DNA of 64,000 bases. Origin: Nonomuraea coxensis DSM 45129. GTDB lineage: Bacteria > Actinomycetota > Actinomycetes > Streptosporangiales > Streptosporangiaceae. Under the pieces are notes generated by a model, which had not been told where the DNA came from, made no database searches, and saw only the letters and a program-made list of their open reading frames with translations. Each line of letters opens with the position of its first letter. Within the stretch, counting starts at the first letter, position 1. Both the position numbers and the translations under genes were made by a program. The stretch covers positions 4,196,501-4,260,500 of the forward strand of contig NZ_CP068985.1 of assembly GCF_019397265.1 (NCBI RefSeq), given 5' to 3'. Below are positions 1 through 6,663 of this stretch, piece after piece.

Positions 1-96
1 AAGCTGTGGTCGGGCTCCTACTTCGCAGGGTCGGTCGGCGGCGCGCCGATCAGCGTCCTGCGCCAGTACGTCGAGCAGCAGAACCGTCCGGTCTAG
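1..96 (+). CDS. tnpA: IS200/IS605-family transposase TnpA, C-terminal end (partial)
   Basis: The window opens inside a reading frame of 31 codons ending in TAG. The residues include the run YFAGSVGGAP followed by RQYVEQQ, which is the characteristic C-terminus of the Y1 HuH single-strand transposase TnpA of IS200/IS605 elements. The HuH motif and catalytic Tyr would lie upstream, outside the window. No tnpB follows, so this is either an IS200-type single-gene element or one whose tnpB lies on the other side. The identification rests on the short C-terminal signature only. Confidence 0.75.
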   Translation, partial: KLWSGSYFAGSVGGAPISVLRQYVEQQNRPV

Positions 97-130
97 GGCA
101 CGCTCAGGCCTGGCGGTCCTCCCGCGCGGG

Positions 131-157
131 CCTTCACCCCCGGCCCGAAGGCCGGAG
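131..157. mobile_element. Probable right-end hairpin of the IS200/IS605 element
   Basis: Shortly after the tnpA stop there is a perfect 6-bp stem CCGGCC/GGCCGG (140-145 with 150-155) closed by a CGAA loop and preceded by TTCACCCC. Hairpins of this form, in this sequence context, are typical of the right ends of actinobacterial IS605-type elements, where they are recognised by TnpA. The exact cleavage point cannot be fixed from one end. Confidence 0.55.
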
Positions 158-185
158 TACTGGCCCGCATTTCGGTAGCCCAGGG

Positions 186-845
186 TCAGGCGGGCTCGCC
201 CGCGCGGCCGCGGTAGCCGATGGAGGACAGGACGAAGTCCACGACGGTCTCGGCGTAGCGCGGGGCGTCCTCCACCAGCGCGGGCATCTTGTCCAGCGGC
301 GTGGACAGGACGTGGTTGACGAGGATGCCGTTGACCGCGTCGAGCACCAGGGCGGGGGAGGTGCCCTTGGGGATCTCGCCGCGCTCGATGGCGAGCAGGA
401 CGAGGCTGCGGAAGATGGTCCGCCACTGCTTGCCGAGGTCCTCCATGGCCTGGCCGAACAGCTCGGGATAGAACTTCGCCTCGATCTGCGCCCGGATGCC
501 GACCAGCCCGTCGCGGCTCTGCTGCGCCCGGAGGGTCCGGATGGCCATGGCGAGCAGGTCCTCGCGCAGCGAGCCCGTGGACTCGGCCATCACCGGCGTG
601 GTGAGCGAGGCGAGCGCCGCGACGATGAGCTTCTCCTTGCTCTCCCAGCGGCGGTAGAGCGCGGCCTTGCCCACGCGGGCGCGGCGCGCCACGGCGTCCA
701 TGGTGAAGCCGGCCCAGCCGACCTCGGCGTAGATGTGCAGCGTCGCGTCGAGCACGCGCGGCTCGATGTCGGGATCCGGCGGCCGCCCTGGCCGTGGCGC
801 GGCTGCAGCGCTCGTCATACGGACCAGTTTGCCAGGAGAGGGCAT
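186..845 (-). CDS. TetR/AcrR-family transcriptional regulator
   Basis: A 219-residue TetR-type repressor. The N-terminal helix-turn-helix spans roughly residues 30-75, with the usual pattern FTMDAVARRARVGKAALYRRW and the following SKEKL. The C-terminal ligand-binding part (about 80-215) is helical and not assignable to a ligand. An internal Met at position 10 (start at 818) is an equally plausible start; neither has a strong ribosome-binding site. It lies on the same strand as the MFS gene at 990-2387 but is separated from it by a strong hairpin, so it is probably transcribed on its own. It could control the adjacent transporter, but nothing in the sequence proves that. Confidence 0.85.
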   Translation of the reverse strand: MPSPGKLVRMTSAAAAPRPGRPPDPDIEPRVLDATLHIYAEVGWAGFTMDAVARRARVGKAALYRRWESKEKLIVAALASLTTPVMAESTGSLREDLLAMAIRTLRAQQSRDGLVGIRAQIEAKFYPELFGQAMEDLGKQWRTIFRSLVLLAIERGEIPKGTSPALVLDAVNGILVNHVLSTPLDKMPALVEDAPRYAETVVDFVLSSIGYRGRAGEPA

Positions 846-919
846 CAGCGTCAGCGATCTTCGTCAGGGTTTGCGGACAGCGATCGTCCCCGTCGGGCCG
901 GTGATGGCCGCGCGGCGGC

Positions 920-935
920 CCGCCCGTACGGGCGG
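920..935. repeat. 16-bp perfect palindrome
   Basis: CCGCCCGTACGGGCGG is a perfect palindrome in the gap between the tetR and MFS genes, next to the terminator hairpin at 937-970. It could be a second stem of the terminator or an operator for the TetR gene that starts about 75 bp away. Confidence 0.4.
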
Positions 936-936
936 A

Positions 937-970
937 CGCCTCCCGCCGGTTCGAGGCCCGGCGGGAGGCG
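937..970 (-). terminator. Strong hairpin terminator after the MFS gene
   Basis: Arms 937-949 and 958-970 are perfectly complementary (13 bp, CGCCTCCCGCCGG) with an 8-nt loop. It lies 20 bp downstream of the stop of the minus-strand MFS gene. There is no clear U tail, as is common for actinomycete terminators. Confidence 0.65.
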
Positions 971-989
971 CGCACGGCCGTCCTCCGGC

Positions 990-2387
990 TCAGGAGGTAC
1001 GGGCCGCGCGGGCGGCGCGGGCCGCCTCCACCTTGAGCGCGTCGCGCTCGGGGTTGGCCAGCAGGGCGAACAGCGCGCCGCCGATCAGCACGATGACGCC
1101 GGCCAGCAGGAACGCGCTGGTGTAGCCGTCGGCCGGGGAGCCGCTCGACGCCTTGGCGGCGTCGAGGACCATGCCCGCGAGCACCGGGCCCGGCACGCCG
1201 AGCAGGCCGCTCAGGGCCAGGCCGAGCGACAGGACGCCGGTCCGCTGCGCGGCCGGGGTGATCTGGGCGAGCGTGGGGTTGGCGATCGCGTAGATGCTGG
1301 TGCTCAGGCCGTAGCCGAGCATCAGCAGCGCCATGGGCAGCGCCACGCCGTCCACCAGGGGGAGGGCCATCAGGGACAGGCCGCCCGCGATCGCCAGCCC
1401 GCCGCCGATGAGGGTGCGGACCACCCGCGCGGGGACGCCCCGCTTGAGCGCCCGGTCGCCCCACGCGCCGTAGGCGAACAGGAAGATCACCGAGGTGATG
1501 CTCGGCACCCCGAACAGCGACCCGGCGGTCACGGCCGAGAAGCCGAGGCCCGCCTCGAAGTACGACGGCAGCCAGGTGAGGACGATCATGACGAGCATGC
1601 CGACCGAGGAGAACAGCGCGAGGTAGCCGATGAAGGTGCCGGTGAGCAGGATCGAGCGGAGCGGGGCCTTGGTGCCCGCCGTCGGGTCCTCGGGGGCGTC
1701 GTCCCCTGCCGTCGCGGCGGCCTTCTTCGGGGGGCGCGGCGTCACCGGCTCGGCGTAGGGGCCGGTCTTGCCGACGAACGCCCAGCCGATGCACCAGACG
1801 AAGCCCATGATGGCGACGCTGAGGAAGCCGTACTGCCAGCCGAGCGCGGCGATCACCACGACCAGGACCGGGGCGAAGATCAGCTTGCCGAACGAGGCCC
1901 CGGTGGTGAGCAGGGCGGCGGGCAGGCCGCGCCGCTCGTTCGGCCACCAGGAGTAGGCCATCGAGTGCATCACCGAGTTGGAGGGCGCGTCCGCCGCGCC
2001 GAGCAGCAGCCGGGTCGCGACGAGCATGCCGGCCGAGGCGGCGAAGAAGATCGGTAGCTGGATCAGCGACCAGAGCAGGACGAGGGTGAACAGCGTGCCC
2101 TTGAGCGGCAGCCGGTCGGCCACGGTGGCGAACAGCAGCGTCACGGCGGGGCCGAGCAGGCTGGCGGCGGTGCTGATGGTGCCGAACTGGGTGGCGGTCA
2201 GGCCGAGGTCGGCCATCACGGGCTGGGCGACCAGGCCGAGGATCGCCTTGTCCAGGTAGGCGATCAGCGTGCTGGCGAGCAGCATGAGGGTGATCACCCA
2301 GGCTTTGACCATGCTGGGCTTCGGCGGTGCGGCGGCCGTCTGGGAGATCGCTGGTTCGCTGGGCGAGGGAACGCGCTCGCTGACCAT
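990..2387 (-). CDS. MFS transporter (anion:cation symporter-like)
   Basis: A 465-residue integral membrane protein with about 12 hydrophobic helices and a long cytoplasmic loop near residues 215-245, as in the major facilitator superfamily. The N-terminal half carries the loop 2-3 signature region (DRLPLKGT) and a segment like that of organic-acid/anion:cation symporters (GAADAPSNS). The start ATG at 2387 is preceded by AAGGAG. Its promoter region at 2608-2655 carries the TTGACA plus AACnnGTT layout found at other genes of the island, suggesting that it imports the catabolic substrate or a related carboxylate. The substrate is unknown. Confidence 0.85.
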   Translation of the reverse strand: MVSERVPSPSEPAISQTAAAPPKPSMVKAWVITLMLLASTLIAYLDKAILGLVAQPVMADLGLTATQFGTISTAASLLGPAVTLLFATVADRLPLKGTLFTLVLLWSLIQLPIFFAASAGMLVATRLLLGAADAPSNSVMHSMAYSWWPNERRGLPAALLTTGASFGKLIFAPVLVVVIAALGWQYGFLSVAIMGFVWCIGWAFVGKTGPYAEPVTPRPPKKAAATAGDDAPEDPTAGTKAPLRSILLTGTFIGYLALFSSVGMLVMIVLTWLPSYFEAGLGFSAVTAGSLFGVPSITSVIFLFAYGAWGDRALKRGVPARVVRTLIGGGLAIAGGLSLMALPLVDGVALPMALLMLGYGLSTSIYAIANPTLAQITPAAQRTGVLSLGLALSGLLGVPGPVLAGMVLDAAKASSGSPADGYTSAFLLAGVIVLIGGALFALLANPERDALKVEAARAARAARTS

Positions 2388-2607
2388 GGTGGGGGGGCTC
2401 CTTGGTGAGGACGTGGCCGGCCAGGGGTTCGGGCAGGGTTCATCGGCTCCGCGACGTCGTCGGGGAGCGAGCGAGGGTACGGGGGCGCGGAGGTACGGGA
2501 GGGGGAGGGCGGGAAGCCGGGGTGCGGCAAGGCGCGTCGGCAGGCGTCCGAGAGGGCTGCTTCGCCCCTGGAAAAGGGAGTTTGAGCTGCGCGTTTAATA
2601 TGGACGA

Positions 2608-2655
2608 AACGTGTCTGCAAAACAGAAGCTAGGTCAGCGTTCTCGGCGATGTCAA
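2608..2655 (-). promoter_or_regulatory. Promoter with -35 TTGACA and TetR-type operator
   Basis: On the minus strand TTGACA starts at 2655 and the near-palindrome GACACGTT starts at 2615, 40 bp downstream, placing it around the transcription start. The same spacing recurs at three other promoters (10443-10491, 10525-10572, 22067-22115). A weak -10 (TAGCTT) sits 18 bp from the -35. The site would serve the MFS gene at 990-2387. The rest of the 340-bp gap 2388-2727 holds no gene that I can see. Confidence 0.6.
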
Positions 2656-2727
2656 GAGTGCTCCCTATTTACAGACAATGCCCGTCCGGATTAGGGTTCG
2701 GGCATCGTCCCCAGCAGAAGGAGTACG

Positions 2728-4182
2728 GTGGCGGCACCCGTGACCGGTCGCGCCTCACGTCGCGTGACCGCCGCGCTGGCCTTCAGCGGCATGGTCGTGG
2801 CGATGATGCTCACCCTGGTCGTGCCCATCATCCCCAGCCTGCCGCGTCTGGTGTCGGCCTCCGTGGACGACGCGTCCTGGGTCATCACCGCCACGCTGCT
2901 GTCCTCGGCCGTGTTCACTCCGGTCAGCGGACGGCTGGGCGACATGTACGGCAAGCGGCGCATGATGCTGATCAGCCTCGCGCTCATGTGCGCCGGGTCG
3001 CTCATCTGCGCGGCGTCGAGCTGGCTGCCCGTCGTCGTGGCCGGCCGCGCCATGCAGGGCTGCGCGGTCGGCGCGATCCCGCTCGGCATCAGCCTCATGC
3101 GCGACCTGCTGCCGCCCCAGCGGCTCGGCTCGGCCATGGCGCTGATGAGCGCCACCATGGGCGCGGGAGGCGCGATCGGGCTGCCCCTCGGCGCCCTCGT
3201 CGCGCAGTTCGCCGACTGGCACATGCTCTTCCTGGTCGCCGCCGCCATGGGGGTGATCGGCCTGGCGCTGACCCGCGCCCTCGTGCCGGAGTCGCCGCTG
3301 CGGACCGGGGGCCGCTTCGACTTCCCCGGCGCGGCCGGCCTGTCCGCCGGTCTGGTGTGCTTCCTGCTGCCCATCACCAAGGGCGCCGCCTGGGGCTGGA
3401 CGAGCCCGCTGACCCTGGGGCTGTTCGCCGCCTCGGCGGTGATCTTCCTGGTGTGGGGGTTCGTGGAGCTGCGGATCCGTGACGCGCTGGTCGATCTGCG
3501 CATGACCGCCCGGCGCGAGGTGCTGATCACGAACGCGGCGTCCGTCGCGTTCGGGTTCGGCATGTTCGGTTCGAGCCTCGTGTTCCCCCAGCTCCTTCAG
3601 GCGCCGGCCGCCACGGGCTACGGCCTGGGGCTGTCCATGCTGGAGGCCGGGCTGTGGATGGCGGTGGGCGGCGCGATGATGATCGTGCTGTCGCCGGTGT
3701 CGGCCCGCGTCACGGGCGCGTACGGGCCCAAGGTGACGCTCATGACCGGCGCCCTGCTCACCGCCGCCGGCTACGCGGGCGCGCTGTTCCTGATGGACGA
3801 GGTGTGGCACGTCGTGGTCGCCTCGACCGTGGTCTCCGCCGGCGCCGGCCTCGGCTACGCCGCCATGCCGGCCTCGATCATGAACGCGGTCCCGCCGTCC
3901 GAGACGGCCGCCGCCAACGGCTTCAACTCGCTCATGCGTTCCATCGGCACGTCCCTGGCCAGCGCGGTGATCAGCGCCGTGCTGGCCGTCCAGACCGTCC
4001 AGCTGGGGACCGCCGTGCTGCCCTCGCGCACCGGTCTCCAGCAGGCACTGGCCGTGGCCGCCGCCGCGGTGAGCGTCGCGGTCCTCCTCAGCGCCCTGCT
4101 GCCCCGGCGGCGGGGCGGGGGAGCGGGGCCCGCGCCCCTGCCGGGCGGCGTCCAGGCGGAACCCGTCACCAGCTCGGGCTGA
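2728..4182 (+). CDS. MFS transporter, DHA2-like (14 membrane helices)
   Basis: A 484-residue major facilitator protein starting with GTG at 2728, 5 nt after AAGGAG. Motif A is visible near residue 70 (GRLGDMYGKRRMM), and the antiporter-type segment follows (GRAMQGCAVGAIPLGISLMRD). The number of hydrophobic segments (about 14) and the length fit the drug:H+ antiporter-2 group, usually exporters. It is divergent from the MFS gene at 990-2387 and 60 bp upstream of the VOC gene, with which it may form an operon. The transported compound is unknown. Confidence 0.85.
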   Translation: MAAPVTGRASRRVTAALAFSGMVVAMMLTLVVPIIPSLPRLVSASVDDASWVITATLLSSAVFTPVSGRLGDMYGKRRMMLISLALMCAGSLICAASSWLPVVVAGRAMQGCAVGAIPLGISLMRDLLPPQRLGSAMALMSATMGAGGAIGLPLGALVAQFADWHMLFLVAAAMGVIGLALTRALVPESPLRTGGRFDFPGAAGLSAGLVCFLLPITKGAAWGWTSPLTLGLFAASAVIFLVWGFVELRIRDALVDLRMTARREVLITNAASVAFGFGMFGSSLVFPQLLQAPAATGYGLGLSMLEAGLWMAVGGAMMIVLSPVSARVTGAYGPKVTLMTGALLTAAGYAGALFLMDEVWHVVVASTVVSAGAGLGYAAMPASIMNAVPPSETAAANGFNSLMRSIGTSLASAVISAVLAVQTVQLGTAVLPSRTGLQQALAVAAAAVSVAVLLSALLPRRRGGGAGPAPLPGGVQAEPVTSSG

Positions 4183-4242
4183 CCGGCGGCCCGGTGCCCC
4201 GCCTTGCGATCCTTGTCTCGATGCTCCACGGAGAGGTGAATC

Positions 4243-5061
4243 ATGACGGCGTACTCCCTTGACCATGTCGCCCTCGCGGTGCGGCGCTGGGCCCAGGCCG
4301 GGCCCGTCCTCGCCGGGCGGTTCGGCGGGCGCTGGACCGGCGGCCACACCCAGCCCACCTTCAGACCGGCCCAGCTCCGGTACGCCGGCGGCATGGGCGT
4401 CGAGCTCCTGGAGCCCGGCGCCGAGCCGGGGTCGTTCGTCCGGCGCTTCCTCGACGGGGCGCAGGCGCCGGCCCGGCCGCACCACATCACCTTCAAGGTG
4501 CACGACATCCGGGCCGTCCTCGCCGCGGCCAGGTCGCTGGGCTTCGAGCCGATCCTCGTCAATCTGGACAACGCGTTCTGGCAGGAGGCGTTCCTGCATC
4601 CCAAGGCCACCGGCCTCGGCTTCCTCGTCCAGGTGGCCCAGTCGGACGGGCTGCCCGCGGAGCTGCCCCCTGACCTGCCGGGCGCGGTGCGGGCCCCCTG
4701 GCCGGAGCCCGCCGCCGAGGCCGCCGCGCTGCCGGTCGTGATGGGGCGGGTGGCGAACGAGGACAAGGCGCGCCTGGTGCTCCGCGACCTGCTCGGCGGC
4801 GCGGAGACCACGTGGGGGCCGGGGCTCTCGTCCTACCGCTGGGGCACGGGGTCGGACCTGCTGCTCGCGTCCGGCACCGAGGAGCCGCCCGGGCTGCGGC
4901 TCCTCGGCTTCCGCCAGGACGGGGCGGCGGCCTGGGAGCCGTCCTGCGCGCTGCGGGCGGCCGAGGACGAGCCCGTCGTCCCCGAGCTCGGCATCCGGGT
5001 CGCCGACCTCGCCGGCGAGAGCCGCGCCCAGCTCACGGACTCCGTCCCGGCGAGCCGCTGA
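4243..5061 (+). CDS. VOC (glyoxalase/dioxygenase-fold) family protein
   Basis: A 272-residue protein whose first ~130 residues form a vicinal-oxygen-chelate module: it opens with YSLDHVALAVRR and has a second beta-alpha-beta unit around PHHITFKVHDI. The C-terminal half (about 165-265) appears to be a second, more divergent VOC module beginning near VVMGRV. His8 and His78-79 are candidate metal ligands. It is too long and divergent to be called methylmalonyl-CoA epimerase, although that enzyme belongs to the same superfamily and would suit the carboxylase/mutase operon further on. The start is preceded by GGAGAGGTGA. It is followed immediately by a strong terminator. Confidence 0.7.
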   Translation: MTAYSLDHVALAVRRWAQAGPVLAGRFGGRWTGGHTQPTFRPAQLRYAGGMGVELLEPGAEPGSFVRRFLDGAQAPARPHHITFKVHDIRAVLAAARSLGFEPILVNLDNAFWQEAFLHPKATGLGFLVQVAQSDGLPAELPPDLPGAVRAPWPEPAAEAAALPVVMGRVANEDKARLVLRDLLGGAETTWGPGLSSYRWGTGSDLLLASGTEEPPGLRLLGFRQDGAAAWEPSCALRAAEDEPVVPELGIRVADLAGESRAQLTDSVPASR

Positions 5062-5067
5062 CCCGCC

Positions 5068-5096
5068 GGTGGGCGAGGACACCCTCCTCGCCCACC
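5068..5096. terminator. Terminator hairpin after the VOC gene
   Basis: GGTGGGCGAGG (5068-5078) is perfectly complementary to 5086-5096 with a 7-nt loop, 6 bp after the VOC stop codon. It lies between convergent genes and can act in both directions. Confidence 0.7.
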
Positions 5097-5177
5097 ACCG
5101 TCACCGGGACGGCGCTGCCCCGGCCTCTGGGATCGGGGCGGCGCTGCCCCGCCCGCCGGGGCCGGGACGCGCGGATC

Positions 5178-5210
5178 CCCGCCCCCGCCGGTCTCACCGG
5201 CGGGGACGGG
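5178..5210. terminator. Second hairpin between convergent genes
   Basis: Arms 5178-5192 and 5196-5210 pair at 14 of 15 positions around a 3-nt loop. It lies just past the end of the minus-strand substrate-binding protein gene and is its likely terminator. Confidence 0.65.
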
Positions 5211-5230
5211 GATCGTCTCGTGCGGGGCTC

Positions 5231-6628
5231 CTACTGGCCGTCGACGATGAAGTAGCCGCCCACGTCCTCCAGCGGCGTCAGCGGGTTCAGCTTCTTGGCG
5301 GCGGCGTCGTACTTCACCACGCCCGCGCACGCCGGGGTGAGCACCCGGCCGGCCGGCCAGGACTGCGAGCAGGTGACCCCGGGGATGGCCTCGTAGGTGA
5401 ACGAGCCGCTGTTCAGCACCGTGGCGAGCTTCTCCGCCGTGGGCTCACCCTCGATCTTGGCGAACGCCTGGAGGAAGAGGTCGGCCGCCCAGTAGGTCGT
5501 CACCGTGCCGATGCCGTCCGGCGGCGCGTCCGACCCGATGGCCTTCAGGTCCTCCCTGACCTGGGCGAACTTGTCCTCGCCGAACGCCAGGGCGCCCTGG
5601 GAGGTGGTGCCGTACATGCCGTCCACCGTCTGCGCGGTGCCGGCGTTGTCGAGCAGCGCCTGCGCCGCCTGCCCGTAGAGCATGTCGCCGGTCCAGCCCA
5701 GCGACTTCAGCGCGCCCAGCACGCCGAGCAGCGCGGGCGCGGTGACGTTGGCAGACACGACGTTCGCGCCGGACGCCATGATGCGCGAGGCGATCGGGGT
5801 GTAGTCGGACAGCGGGGGCTCGGTGGCGCTCGGCAGGTCCGCCTCCGCGTACACGACGTCGATGCCGAGGTTGGCGGCGATGGCCTTGGCCGAGATGACG
5901 CCCGCCTTGCCGTACGGGTCGGACGAGGCGAAGACGCCGTACTTGATCGACGAGGCGCTCTTGCCCGACGCCTTGAGATACTGCTCCAGCGCCGACGACG
6001 AGCCGACGACCTTGCCCGGCAGCGCCTCCGGGCACGACGCCTGGCCCGAGGTGCTGAACATCCACGGGTTCTTGTCCCAGGCGCAGAAGTCCTGCCCCAG
6101 CCAGCCGAACGTCGGCACCTTGTGCTTGATGATGTAGTCGCCGTTCACGCCGGACGCCGGCACGTACGGCACCAGGGCGAAGACCTTCTCGGACTCGACC
6201 AGGCTCTGCGTGGCGTGCTGGGAGGCGGCCGGCTGCCCGTTGTCGTCCTGGAAGCCCGCGTAGTCGAAGGTGTAGCCGTTGACGCCGCCCTCGCGGTTGG
6301 CACGCTCCAGGCGGGCCTTGGCGCCGACGTCGAGGCCCGGCAGGGTGTGCTGGCCCGCCTTGGTGTTGGTCCCGGTCCCGCCGACGGTGACGACCTTGCC
6401 GTTGATGCCGCGTACGGTGTCGCCGGTGAGCTCGGGCAGCTTGCCGAGGATCTTGGTGATCTCCTCGCCCGCCTGCTGCGCGGTCAGCGGCTTGGCCGCG
6501 ACCGCCGGGCGCGAGGCCGGTTCGGGGGTGCCGGAGGAGCCGCCGCCGCAGGCCGTGAGCGACAGGGCGGCCGTCACGGCGACCAGGGTGTTGACCCGCC
6601 GGAACCGGCGGGTGCGCGCAGAGGTCAT
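5231..6628 (-). CDS. ABC transporter substrate-binding lipoprotein (branched-chain amino acid/HAAT type)
   Basis: A 465-residue exported lipoprotein: a basic N-terminus, a hydrophobic core and the lipobox LTAC with Cys27, then a Gly/Ser-rich tether. The mature part has the type I periplasmic-binding fold (Peripla_BP_6), with the segment VNGYTFDYAGFQDDNGQP near residue 140. It lies downstream of the fused permease/ATPase gene, in the same direction, and completes a LIV-type importer. In actinomycetes such systems import acids, amides and steroid-like carboxylates as well as amino acids; the ligand here is likely to be the substrate of the catabolic island (inference). Confidence 0.85.
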   Translation of the reverse strand: MTSARTRRFRRVNTLVAVTAALSLTACGGGSSGTPEPASRPAVAAKPLTAQQAGEEITKILGKLPELTGDTVRGINGKVVTVGGTGTNTKAGQHTLPGLDVGAKARLERANREGGVNGYTFDYAGFQDDNGQPAASQHATQSLVESEKVFALVPYVPASGVNGDYIIKHKVPTFGWLGQDFCAWDKNPWMFSTSGQASCPEALPGKVVGSSSALEQYLKASGKSASSIKYGVFASSDPYGKAGVISAKAIAANLGIDVVYAEADLPSATEPPLSDYTPIASRIMASGANVVSANVTAPALLGVLGALKSLGWTGDMLYGQAAQALLDNAGTAQTVDGMYGTTSQGALAFGEDKFAQVREDLKAIGSDAPPDGIGTVTTYWAADLFLQAFAKIEGEPTAEKLATVLNSGSFTYEAIPGVTCSQSWPAGRVLTPACAGVVKYDAAAKKLNPLTPLEDVGGYFIVDGQ

Positions 6629-6663
6629 GCTGTTTGCCTTTCGGAGGTACGTGGGCTGGGGGG

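Noticed and set aside
6..2057. Long plus-strand frame of 683 codons
   Set aside because: It is antisense to the TetR and MFS genes, is rich in Arg/Gly/His/Gln and shows no domain. It is a typical shadow frame of GC-rich DNA.
4243..5061. Methylmalonyl-CoA epimerase
   Set aside because: It is nearly twice the usual length and lacks a convincing full set of epimerase residues. Only VOC superfamily membership is supported.
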